This document shows positions 11,110 to 20,149 of a stretch of DNA of 64,000 nt, one piece after another (within the stretch, counting starts at the first letter, position 1; each line of letters opens with the position of its first letter). Both the position numbers and the translations under genes were made by a program. The notes under the pieces were generated by a model. It did not search any database and was not told the origin of the DNA. It saw only the letters and a list, made by a program, of their open reading frames with translations. Source of the DNA: Crambe crambe (taxonomy: Eukaryota; Porifera; Demospongiae; Poecilosclerida; Crambeidae); the NCBI GenBank assembly GCA_963924555.1, contig OZ004588.1, positions 1,054,001-1,118,000 of the forward strand. Reading direction: 5' to 3'.

Positions 11110-11829
11110 TCTATCCTTTTTTCTTAGTTCTTGAAGTTGAATATTAGTTTGTGTATGTATAAAAGAATTGAGGGTGAGCACTGTAATTCAGCAAGGAGTG
11201 ACTGGAACATCATCAGATAAGAATAAATAGCTAGCTAAACGAGACCTAGCTAAGCTTAGCCTAAACTTAAGAAGCTTACGTGGCTCCGCCCATAACCCCG
11301 CCCCCTACCGACATGCGCTTCAAAATGGCGTCGAAAGATTAAGCTAGTGTTCCGAGTGCTCGAATAGTGAAGTAGAGCCTTAGTCAAAACTAATAGCAAA
11401 AGATCAGCCTCTAGGTGCCGCTCTAACAGATGGCCAAAGCAGAATTTTGATGACTATAGCCAGTAAGCCGGTACGTCGATCTTATTATTATAAAGAAAAA
11501 GAACAAAAGTCAATTTTAGACATCGTTTTTTTCTCATGTTAGCGAATGAATTTTTGGTCTTTGAACATTCTCCTCTCTTCTTTGTAGATGTAATAATTCA
11601 CTATAGCCTTCTGAGAACCTGTAGAGTAAGGGTAGAAGAGAAAGAAGAGTTTTTAGTTTATACAGTCTTATGACCTTTGACCCGCCATCCCTACTTAGAG
11701 AGTGCTAGCGCACTCTCTGATAGTGGCCTAATATTAATTTTTGGTTTTTTGTTTTTGTTGTTGTTTTAATCAGCTGTAGACAAACGATCTTGAGTTTTTG
11801 TGATGTTTACAATGTCTGCCTGGGTCTTG
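11110..11829. other. Intergenic, GC-box-like patch and hairpin, no gene seen
   Basis: A GC-rich patch near 11281-11330 (CCGCCC, CCCCGCCCC, then CAAAATGGCGTCG) resembles a promoter, but the following ATG opens only a five-codon frame. An 11-bp hairpin (AGAGAGTGC/GCACTCTCT) lies at about 11697-11720. From 11745 the sequence is the dispersed repeat also seen at 5660-5830. Confidence 0.4.
11414..11440. repeat. 27-bp exact repeat shared with 43457-43483
   Basis: The word beginning GGTGCCGCTCTAACAGATGG is identical at both sites, 32 kb apart. At the second site it is part of a roughly 36-bp insertion relative to the paralogous sequence near 56920, which suggests a short mobile or dispersed repeat. 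Confidence 0.6.
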
Positions 11830-12003
11830 GGACCTGTCATGCCAAAAGTGGACCGGGGAAAAAAGTGGACCCCCCGGTCCACTTTTGGCAGAAAAAAATG
11901 GACTGGGGGGTCCACTTTTTTCTGCCAAAAGTTGACCTGCCTTGCCAAAAGTGGACCTGGTCCATTTTGTCAAGAAAAAAGTGGACCCGGTGTCAAAGTC
12001 ACG
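11830..12003. repeat. Palindromic AAAAGTGGACC/GGTCCACTTTT repeat cluster
   Basis: Several copies of AAAAGTGGACC in both orientations give nested hairpins. It is related to the 62-bp tandem satellite at 14750-15690 and to the fragment at 18220-18300. Reading frames over it on both strands are a by-product of the repeat. Confidence 0.8.
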
Positions 12004-12110
12004 GATGACTCCCCCCCGGAAAATGACTCCCCCAGTCATTCCTGCCTAAGGCATAAATGACTCCCCCCTGGTGAAAATGACTCCCCACACGGTCATTCCT
12101 GCCTTGGCGC
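12003..12110. repeat. GACTCCC/GGAGTCATT repeat block 1
   Basis: Repeated ATGACTCCCC and CAGTCATTCCTGCCT words, the first block of a family that recurs at 12425-12730, 13640-14345 and 14475-14740. Confidence 0.75.
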
Positions 12111-12139
12111 CTGATCACAATAAATCATGTAGCTAGCTA

Positions 12140-12415
12140 ATTTATCTCAGGAAGAAGTTGATGCTGAAGAGGATGATGAACCTGTGGGACAATTTTTATG
12201 TATAGCTATATAGCTGGCTAGCAACAAAAATGGTGTCATGGATTTACTGCTCCTGTCAGATTCTGCATATTGTGACTGCCTGCATGATGCCAGAGATATG
12301 GTGGAATGTGAAGATTGCTTGAACTGGTTTCACCAAAACTGTGCATATTTTATTATAACTGTCCTTTGTGTAAGCACTATATATGATGCATCTTCCTTTG
12401 AACTTTAATGCATGC
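12140..12415 (+). pseudogene. Ulp1-like/PHD relic, copy 1 with internal deletion
   Basis: The sequence reads EEVDAE, then a short piece, then YCDCLHDARDMVECEDCL and NWFHQNC, the start of a PHD finger. Compared with copy 2 (13185-13590) about 190 bases are missing between VMDL and the PHD finger, removing the protease part. It sits inside the GAGTCA repeat region. Probable relic of a transposon-associated gene. Confidence 0.6.
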
Positions 12416-12424
12416 ATATTCTGG

Positions 12425-12730
12425 TAGTCATTCATGCCTAGGATGAAATGATTCTCTTCCATGGCTATAGATTTTTCAGGGAGTCATTCATGCCTAGGAT
12501 GAAATGACTCCCCTGGAGTCATTCATGCCAAGGATGAAATGATTCCCTTCCATGGCTATAGATTTTTCAGGGTGTCATTCATGCCTAGGATGAAATGATT
12601 CTCTTCCATGGCTATAGATTTTTCATGGAGTCATTCATGCCTAGGATGAAATGACTCCCCTTCCATTTAGGGAGTCATTCATGCTGAGGATGAAATGATT
12701 CCCTTCCATGTCTATTGATAATTCATGCCT
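12425..12730. repeat. GAGTCATTCATGCC repeat block 2 (about 5-6 units)
   Basis: Units built from GTCATTCATGCCTAGGATG, AAATGATTC and CTTCCATGGCTATAG, spaced about 36-56 bases apart. Each unit is partly palindromic (GGAGTCAT ... ATGACTCC). Confidence 0.85.
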
Positions 12731-12945
12731 GGCAATTCGCCTCGTCAATCTCCCCTCAAAACTGGTTCCCAAAAGGTCAGGATATTGTAATGGACCATTG
12801 TGCTACATACTAAGATTGTGCAGAATAAGGAGGTACCTAGTAATTATCCTCGTCAACTTCCCCTCAAAACAGATTATCTGCTACAGTTTGCTTCAAAATC
12901 AATAGTCAACTATAATAGCTACCAATCCATAATATATTATTGTAG

Positions 12946-13590
12946 AGAAAGATCCAAAGAAGATGAAAAATATAGTGCTGGGTGGGAAATGGATCTGTGA
13001 TGAACATATCATCCTTGCTCAGCATATCTTGAAGATGCAATTTCCGAATATTAGTGGATTTCAGTCACCATTGCTCTGCCAAAACGATGCCTTGATTCCA
13101 GTTCAGAATGGTGAAACAATACGTATAGCTACGTAGGTACATACATGCATAGGTAGCTATTATAGCTATAATTTGTTTTTCTCATGCTCAGGAAGAAGTG
13201 GATGCTGAAACAATGGAATACAGGAATATGCTATACATACATGTTCCTCCTGTGCAGCAACAAAGTGGTATCGTGGATTTTGGAGTATTTGCGATAGCTT
13301 TTGCTGTCCATGCAGCACTAGGAGAAAATGTGGGAGAGATTGAATTCCAGCAGGAAGAAATGAGGAGCCATCTTTCTAAATGTTTATGGAAGACTCCTTT
13401 TCCAAAGTTGGGGGAAAGGGGGCATAGGGATAATTACTTCCCCTGTCGGATTCTGGAGTTATACTGTGACTGCCTTATGCCAGAGACATATGGCAACATG
13501 GTTGAATGTGAACATTGTTTTAATTGGTTTCACCAAGACTGTGTCGATTATGACAATATATAGTGAAAAAATTTTGTGCCGTTCATGCAA
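12946..13590 (+). pseudogene. Ulp1-like cysteine protease plus PHD finger relic, copy 2
   Basis: A first exon-like piece (12946 to about 13108, after a TTGTAG acceptor) reads KWICDEHIILAQHILKMQFP and continues with a QSPLL motif, typical of the N-terminal part of Ulp1/C48-like domains in transposon-associated animal genes. The region that should carry the catalytic His-Trp is absent. A second piece (13185-13565) reads VPPVQQQSGIVDFGVFAIAF. The family has DCG at this spot, so the catalytic Cys is replaced by Phe. A PHD-type motif (YCDCLMPE ... MVECEHC ... NWFHQDC) follows and continues as KKFC just past an in-frame stop at 13561. A dead remnant. Confidence 0.62.
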
Positions 13591-13639
13591 TCATAGCTAG
13601 CTTATCTTCTTATCGTTATTATTGTTATTGTATCAGCTG

Positions 13640-14345
13640 TGTGAGAATGCATTCACAGGGAGTTATTTGCCCCTTTATAAGCAAACATCATTTCGTCCCC
13701 CAATCTATGCATGGATGGAATGGGAGCTATTTCACGAATGACTCCCTGAAAAATTTATATCCATGGAATACATCCTAGGTACAAATGACTCCCTGAACTA
13801 AGATAAATGGACTCCACATACATGCCAAACTAGCTATAGGAGAGTCATCCTAGGCACGAATGACTCACAATGAAGTGAACTTGTACATGGAGTGGCACGA
13901 ATTATACAGCTACACCGGAGTCATAGCCATGGAAAGGGAATTATTTCATCCTAGGCACCAATGACTCCCTGAATTGAGATAGTTGGACTACATGATTGGA
14001 GTCATAATAGCCATGGAAGGGGAGTCATTTCATCCTAGAGGCACCAATGACTTCAGGAGTCATTGGTTCCTAGGATGAAATGACTCCCCTTCCATTCAGA
14101 ATGGTGCAGCCATGGAAGGGGAGTCATTTCATCCTAGGCACCAATGACTCCATGAATTGAGATGACTGGACAGTCATGATAGCCATGGAAGGGGAGTCGA
14201 CACATCCTACAGGCATGAATGACTCCCTATCCGATGACTCCCTGAAAATCTTGCCTAATGCCTGGCTATAGGATGAAATGATTCCCCTTCCATGGCTGTC
14301 ATGACTCCAACTATGCATGCATGGGGGGAGTCCATCTATCTTGAT
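13640..14345. repeat. GAGTCATTTCATCCTAGG repeat block 3
   Basis: About ten degenerate units of GGAGTCATTTCATCCTAGG followed by CACCAATGACTCC, in both orientations, so many neighbouring units can pair into hairpins. No gene. Confidence 0.85.
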
Positions 14346-14474
14346 TCAGGGAGTAATTTCTTCCTAGGCACCATTCACTCAATTTCATAAGCAACTATGG
14401 TATAAATCCTTGACTTATTATGATTTTGCATGCAGCAATGCAATGAATTGGGACTGGTGAGTCTTTTTTCAGGG

Positions 14475-14740
14475 GCAGACAAGTCAGAAATGACTGGGGA
14501 GTCACTCAGACCTAGGCGTGAGTGACCGGGAGTCATCCACGCCTAGTCAAGAGTGCTCGGAACTGGGGAGTCATTTTTTCCAGGGGGGAGTCATTATAGA
14601 CTAGTCAGAAATGACCGGGGAGTCACTCAGACCTAGGCGTAAGTGACCGGGAGTCATCCACGCCTAGGCATGAGTGACCGGGAGTCATCCACGCCTAGTC
14701 AGGAGTGACCGGGGAGTCATCGCCGAGGGGAGTCACCGCT
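14475..14740. repeat. GAGTCACTCAGACCTAGGCG repeat block 4
   Basis: Alternating GGGGAGTCACTCAGACC, CCTAGGCGTGAGTGACCGG and GAGTCATCCACGCC units. A variant of the blocks upstream, running straight into the 62-bp satellite. Confidence 0.85.
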
Positions 14741-14749
14741 GACTATGAC

Positions 14750-15690
14750 ACCTGTCCAGTTTTGGCAGGGGAAAAAAGTGGACCTGGTCCAGTTTCGCCG
14801 TCAAAATCTAAACAGGTCCGTTTTTGGCAGGGGAAAAAAGTGGACCCGGTCCAGTTTCGCTGTCAAAATCCAGGCAGGTCCATTTTTGGCAGGGGAAAAA
14901 AGTGGACCCGGTCCAGTTTCCTGCCGAAATCCAGGCAGGTCCATTTTTGGCAGGGGAAAAAAGTGGACCCGGTCCAGTTTCCTCCGAAATCCAGGCAGGT
15001 CCATTTTTGGCAGGGGAAAAAAGTGGACCCAGTCCAGTTTCCTGCCGAAATCCAGGCAGGTCCATTTTTGGCAGGGGAAAAAAGTGGACCCGGTCCAGTT
15101 TCGCTGTCAAAATCCAGGCAGGTCCATTTTTGGCAGGGGAAAAAAGTGGACCCGGTCCAGTTTCGCTGTCAAAATCCAGGCAGGTCCATTTTTGGCAGGG
15201 GAAAAAAGTGGACCCGGTCCAGTTTCGCTGTCAAAATCCAGGCAGGTCCATTTTTGGCAGGGGAAAAAAGTGGACCCGGTCCAGTTTCGCTGTCAAAATC
15301 CAGGCAGGTCCATTTTTGGCAGGGGAAAAAAGTGGACCCGGTCCAGTTTCGCTGTCAAAATCCAGGCAGGTCCATTTTTGGCAGGGGAAAAAAGTGGACC
15401 CGGTCCAGTTTCCTCCGAAATCCAGGCAGGTCCATTTTTGGCAGGGGAAAAAAGTGGACCCGGTCCAGTTTCCTGCTGAAATCCAGGCAGGTCCATTTTT
15501 GGCAGGGGAAAAAAGTGGACCCGGTCCAGTTTCGCTGTTGAAATCCAGGCAGGTCCATTTTTGGCAGGGGAAAAAAGTGGACCCGGTTCCAGTTTCGCTG
15601 TTGAAATCCAAGCAGGTCCATTTTTGGCAGGGGAAAACAGTGGACCTGGTCCAGTTTTGCTGCTGAAATTTAGGCAGGTCCAGTGGACCT
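14750..15690. repeat. Tandem satellite, about 15 units of 59-62 bp
   Basis: Each unit contains TTTTTGGCAGGGGAAAAAAG, TGGACCCGGTCCAGTTTC and AATCCAGGCAGG. Variants differ at one junction (CGCTGTCAA, CTGCCGAA or CTCCGAA), which changes unit length between 62, 61 and 59-60. The GGACCCGGTCC core is palindromic. Five or six frames stay open for hundreds of codons because the unit rarely contains stops. I do not regard these as genes. Confidence 0.93.
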
Positions 15691-16059
15691 GGCTTTGAAG
15701 ATTAACCCACCCTCCTCCCAATAATTATAAGTTAATCAAGTCTATTGAAGTTTGTCAAGTTGTTTTTTCCTTGAAAGGATACCTATGTAGGAATATAACT
15801 GCATGATAAAATTCACTTGTTGACTATCTGGTTATTATTTACATGTAGGACAAGACTACTTTATATCAGATATGTTATTCATGTAATGTCACCAGGCAGC
15901 ATCTCAAGTGATATTAGACTTTACTCAAGGGTCACAAATCAAGGAGTGAACATGTGATACAAGACTACGTCATAAGTGAAATCACAATGATGATTACATA
16001 ACAGTTAGTAATGATAAAAGTAATAATTAATGTTACTGTCACACACCCCCTCCTCCAGT
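15691..16059. other. Intergenic, nothing recognised
   Basis: AT-rich sequence between the satellite and the gypsy relic. No reading frame, repeat or RNA gene stands out. Confidence 0.4.
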
Positions 16060-16760
16060 TAGAGCTTGCCCCGAGCTTACTTTCTTCCATAGTAGAGGGA
16101 TGGTCAGATAACTAGGGTAACTCAGATTTAGTGTACATGAATAATATCATCTTTTGAAGTGTAGACACGTTTTCCTGCAATGCCGGTTGGAGTCACCTCA
16201 AAAACTCAATATCCATGCCACAGACGAGATAACTTCTGAAACTTCCCGGACTCTTCCTGAGGAAATCGAAATAGCACTAGACCGCCAATCTTGAACTGCA
16301 TAGGAGAACATTTGTTCACCTTATTATAGTACTTTTTGCAATGCTTCTGGGTTTTCTGGATTGACTGAGTATCTCAGTGAGTTCCTGTCACATCGGTAGC
16401 CTGTCAGGTCAGCCCCTTCTACCTCATTAGCAGGAAGAAATGCAGCTTCAATAGGATAGCTACCATAAAGAAGGTAAGATGGCTTCTCGCCTGTTGCCTC
16501 ATAGGCATCCCATGTAAATACTTGTCCCACTGCTTCCCATAGACATCAACATGCTTGCATATCAGCGTCTTTAGAGTACGAGAGTACGATTAAACCTCTC
16601 GGTGAGGCCATCACACTGAAGATGGTATGCTGTAGTATTCAATTTCATAATTCCAAGAAGACTGCATACATCGGTCATCAGGTAGGATAGCTGATTGGGT
16701 CCCTTCTCCGATAGTAGACTTTCTGGAACACCACACACATGATCTCAGCATCAGTATGTC
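16060..16760 (-). mobile_element. Ty3/gypsy-type retrotransposon integrase relic
   Basis: On the minus strand the integrase core C-terminal half is legible: MTDVC, LLGIMKLNTTAYH, then HLQCDGLTERFNRTL (the region with the catalytic Glu), then EATGEKPSYLLYG, then the C-terminal motif VLFRFPQEESG followed by KLSRLWHG. Frameshifts and stops separate the pieces, and the upstream DD part, reverse transcriptase and LTRs are absent. It is a truncated, dead copy. The family catalyses insertion of reverse-transcribed element DNA. Confidence 0.8.
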
Positions 16761-17160
16761 CACTATTAAACCATACAGCCTTTTGGTCAGGGATAGGGAA
16801 AACCCAAGGTCATCAGAATGATATTTGATTTGATTATTTATTTGAAGAGAATAGCTGGGTAACTTGGTACATAGCTAGCTACAGCTACAGGCAAATTTCA
16901 TGAGCTTCTTTTACAGAGGCCAAAAATCTGGTACAGATACCATAATTATACTGTGCAGTAGATATATAGTATCTATGCTGGTAGCCAGTAAGGCCATAAT
17001 TAAGTAGAATCACCATGATTGCATCTAGACTCAACTTCATGCGTAGCTAGCTAAGCTAGCTAGCTATCTACAAGCATAATAAGCACCTATGAAAAATCAG
17101 GTCTTACCACGCTCTTCTTTTTCTTCTTGATGAAAAGAACTCCCTTTCTTACATTGAACA
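16761..17160. other. Intergenic, nothing recognised
   Basis: AT-rich, with a dense run of AGCTAGCT words at 17042-17066. No gene seen. Confidence 0.4.
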
Positions 17161-18143
17161 TAGAGTAGCGATGGGAGTTTACGGACAGCGGTAGTTTACG
17201 GACACTTTAGACTTTGACCCATGGTAAAATTGGTACCAATTAGGCGGGAGATTTCAAATTTTGCTGACAGTAGTGATTTTTTAAGAGTAAGAATCTACAG
17301 CTAATTCAGTAAATTTGCGTAGTTTTTTCCTGCTCAATTTTTGCTTTGAATGATCATAGTTAGTATCTCGGTCAAATAATGAGGCATGGAAAAAATGACT
17401 GTAAGAAAAACCAACTTTATAACTGCACATAGTAAACAAAAACTACATGTAAACACAAAACATTATATATCAATAAAGAGCAAATTTATTGCTCTTTCCA
17501 AATGTACCCTTCATAAAATAATATGACTGACACAGTATCAGCAATTTTGGCGTAAATAGATTCTTATTGTGGAGGCAGTTACTGGACAGTGAATAATAAT
17601 GGGTAATGATCTTTATAATAGGCCATGGCAACAGCAAGGAAGCGGAGAAATTGGAAATCCGAAGATCTGGAGAGAGCTGCAGAGGAAGTTAGAGAGGGGA
17701 AGGTGTCTGTCAGAGAAGCAGCAGCAAAATATTGTATACCAAAGAGCATGGTACATGATCACTCCAGCTTGAAGGTTAAGCAAGTTTCAAGTCCTGGACC
17801 ATCTCCTGTGTTAATGATAGAAGAAGAAACTGAATCATGTTATCTTCTATTATCATTATCATTATCATTTCTTACAATAATAAGCACATGTGCAGCCATT
17901 TTACCTTCATTTTAAGAGCTGTCCGCCAACTGCCTCTATTGTCCGTTAACTGCCTCCAGTAGGCGCCTACTCTAAATCTCTCCCAGAAATCAGCATAATA
18001 GGACTTGCTTAGCTTCCTGCCTGGATAGAGCGAGGTAGGCCCATAGCTATCCAAAGCCCCCCTGCAATCTTCCTTGCACTCGCTAACCCGCCGGGAAAAA
18101 CCACAACTTTGTTAACTGTCCGTTTACTACCTCCGTTACTCTA
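17161..18143. mobile_element. Pogo/Tigger-like non-autonomous DNA transposon (about 0.98 kb)
   Basis: The ends are inverted repeats (left TAGAGTAGCGATGGGAGT, then ACGGACAG; right CTGTCC, then CTCCGTTACTCTA) and begin and end with TA, consistent with a TA target duplication. Subterminal repeats of ACTGCCTC and CTGTCCG occur near 17571-17590, 17911-17960 and 18115-18140. The only coding piece is the HTH at 17625. The catalytic DDE region is missing. Confidence 0.65.
17625..17915 (+). CDS. Psq-type helix-turn-helix fragment of a pogo-like transposase
   Basis: It starts MATARKRRNWKSEDLERA and has the pattern of the N-terminal psq/CENP-B HTH that binds element ends, including VSVREAAAKYCIPKSMV. 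After about residue 50 similarity ends, and the last 45 residues run through low-complexity TTATCA repeats, so the frame is truncated by internal deletion. It lies wholly inside the 17161-18143 element. If expressed, it could bind element termini without cutting; that is inference. Confidence 0.6.
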   Translation: MATARKRRNWKSEDLERAAEEVREGKVSVREAAAKYCIPKSMVHDHSSLKVKQVSSPGPSPVLMIEEETESCYLLLSLSLSFLTIISTCAAILPSF

Positions 18144-18214
18144 GCTGCTTTCTCTCCAATAGCTCTCTTTTTGTCTTTACTACAGTCTGGTGGGTAGCGC
18201 TGATATGCCCGGAT

Positions 18215-18300
18215 AACTTTTGGTAAAGGCGGTCCACTTTTTTCATGGAAAAAACTGGACCCCCGGTCCAGTTTTTTCCCCGGTCCAAATTTTTCGTGAC
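18215..18300. repeat. Palindromic fragment related to the 62-bp satellite
   Basis: GGTCCACTTTTTTCATGG and AAAAAACTGGACCCCCGG fold back on each other. The sequence is related to 11830-12003 and 14750-15690. Confidence 0.7.
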
Positions 18301-18336
18301 AGAGCAATAATTATTATGCTATTTATTAATAAAGTT

Positions 18337-18652
18337 CATAGTTGCCAACCATCCCGATTTGGCCGGGACACTCACGATATTATAGCTCTTGTCCCGGTCC
18401 CGCCCGACATAGTGCTTTAACAATGACTTGTCCCGATAGATAGAGCTACAAGGTAGTCTCGCGAGATAGTCTCCCTTCCCTCGCAGTTGGTAAGGGTTGA
18501 CTACGCGAGACTAAGGTCTTTCCCGGTCCCAAGTTTAAAGGTCAATTTAAATCAAAATGGGCGTGTTTAATTTAAAAATGGGCGTGGTCTAGAAAATTTT
18601 CGCGCGCGCACAGGCTGTCCCTATATTCCATTTCCAGAAGTTGGCAACTATG
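18337..18652. mobile_element. 316-bp MITE with 13-bp TIRs and a 6-bp target duplication
   Basis: The termini CATAGTTGCCAAC and GTTGGCAACTATG are exact inverted repeats. They are flanked by AAAGTT on both sides (18331-18336 and 18653-18658). There is no coding capacity. A smaller palindrome bounded by TAGTCTCGCG/CGCGAGACTA lies inside at 18454-18513. Confidence 0.8.
18454..18513. repeat. 60-bp TAGTCTCGCG...CGCGAGACTA hairpin unit
   Basis: The 10-bp ends match those of the 50-bp element at 50866-50915, and a half copy starts near 59226. Flanks here do not form a clean duplication. It lies inside the 316-bp MITE. Confidence 0.65.
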
Positions 18653-18757
18653 AAAGTTGCACAAGCAATATGCCACGCCAGCCTTCATGGTCAAAGGTGT
18701 AGACCAGACACACTATAGTGTGGTATTTGAACCCGGAAAAATTATTTAAAGATTTTT

Positions 18758-20145
18758 TTACAAATCATTTATGATATCTTCATTTTCATCAGAGTCCAGA
18801 TTTTCTTCTTGGTCCATTATGATCTGTTCAGAATTATTGCAGGTTTCTCCTCGACAGTCTCCACATGCTGGTACACACTTGAGTCCATTCTTGCGACATG
18901 AACAAACATTAGTTCCACAAGGATTTCTGGAGGAAACTGCATCGAATGAACTTAAGCATATTATCTGGAGCAGGATCTAAATCAGTCATGATGGGCATCA
19001 GTATCTTTCCATCAAGTTTCCAACCCCATTGCAAAGGATCCAGCTCTTTGTTTGAAAGTTCTCTCCATAAAATGACTTGATGATGAACCCGTAAACTGTG
19101 AAAGAATGCTGCTCTTTCAGTTGGTGGAAATCTCTCAGGCTCTAGTGCTTTTCCACATGATGCCATCTCCATAAATTTAGCATACCTCAAGCTATTTAAG
19201 CTGTCTGTTTGCTTACCACCATATAAATGAATAAATAGTCGAATTCCTGCTGAGCCTGTCTCTTCTTTCATTGCATTTGGGTCACTCATCAAACTTGATA
19301 TCTGCTGAATTTCTTGTGACTCCTTTTTCTTCAATAGGGTTGTTTTTCCTTGGCCAAAAGTTGCGGAAGTATAGTATCACAACCGCTCCATGCATGAATA
19401 AAGAGAATGTGCGATGATAATGCTTCACCAGTTTTGTAAACATCTTTCAGCTTCCAAAGTTTCTTTTGTGACTTCATTTCTGTAAATGTTTGCCATCTCT
19501 TTTTGCCAGTGATATATCAGAAGAATGAGGATATCTGTGTCATATCTGCAATTACAGTGACTTCGATTCCCTGAGTTGCATACTGAAGGGCACAAGCAAC
19601 TATCATAGTGTCAGCATCTCCAGAACTCTGATGAACTATTTGATTATCAGCTCTCAGGTGGTGACTCAACAATGCAATGAACTGACTCTTATTTCTTTCA
19701 TTGGAAAGAAATGCCTCCTGATTCACTAGAGCCTCCATTGATTCACTGAGCTGGATACCTGCAGATACTTTCCCAAGTCTCCTAGATGCTCCTGATCTTT
19801 TGTTGATGGTCCGCTTTCATAGCCATCAAAAACAATGCAAGTATGTTGTCCATACTTGGCATGCACATACTGCACATATTGCAGGAGTATATCTTTGTAA
19901 GCTGCCTTCTTAGCCCATTTCACTTTATGTAAAAGTGCCCCACCATCAATTACATAGCTTGTCCTCATATTGCACTCAGCTGGTTGCACGTCACTTGTAA
20001 CAAGTTTGGCTAACTGTGACTTCTGTGTTTTACGCATCGCATCATCCTTGAATATAGATGTTGGGATTGCTGTAAGTTCATAACTGAAGTATGGAATCAT
20101 ATCTTCTTCTCTTTGAACAATGGCTATTAATCGTGAGAACAAGCT
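18758..20145 (-). pseudogene. Broken multi-copy PIN-like / Cys-rich protein gene, 5'-truncated
   Basis: The pieces read in order on the minus strand: LFSRLIAIVQREEDM, SYVIDGGALLHKVKW, CIVFDGYESGPSTKDQEHL, EAFLSNERNKSQF, GDADTMIVACALQYA, DTDILILLIYHW, HILFIHAWSGCDT, LPPTERAAFFHSLRVH, DWGW-like WGWKLDGK, DLDPAPDNML, and a Cys-rich end (CGTNVCSCRKNGLKC then CGDCRG) to a stop at 18758-18760. I recognise this as a family common in invertebrate genomes, with a nuclease-like N-terminal half and a CXC-like C-terminus; I cannot give it a name. At least five frame changes separate the pieces. The 5' end is missing where it meets the GPCR relic at about 20145. Confidence 0.72.
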
Positions 20146-20149
20146 AGTA

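Noticed and set aside
11281..11345. GC-box promoter with ATG GCG TCG start
   Set aside because: The frame stops after five codons and no downstream exon was recognised, so no gene is called.
12425..15690. CRISPR-like look of regularly spaced repeats
   Set aside because: The units are contiguous tandem or palindromic repeats without unique spacers, there are no cas genes, and the surrounding genes have spliceosomal introns.
14705..15721. Overlapping frames of 100-280 codons on both strands
   Set aside because: They follow the 62-bp satellite in several registers. A unit with almost no stop codons explains them all, and the peptides are simple repeats.
16060..16760. Possible active retroelement or endogenous virus
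   Set aside because: Only part of an integrase is left, with frameshifts and stops; no LTR, gag, reverse transcriptase or envelope region could be seen.
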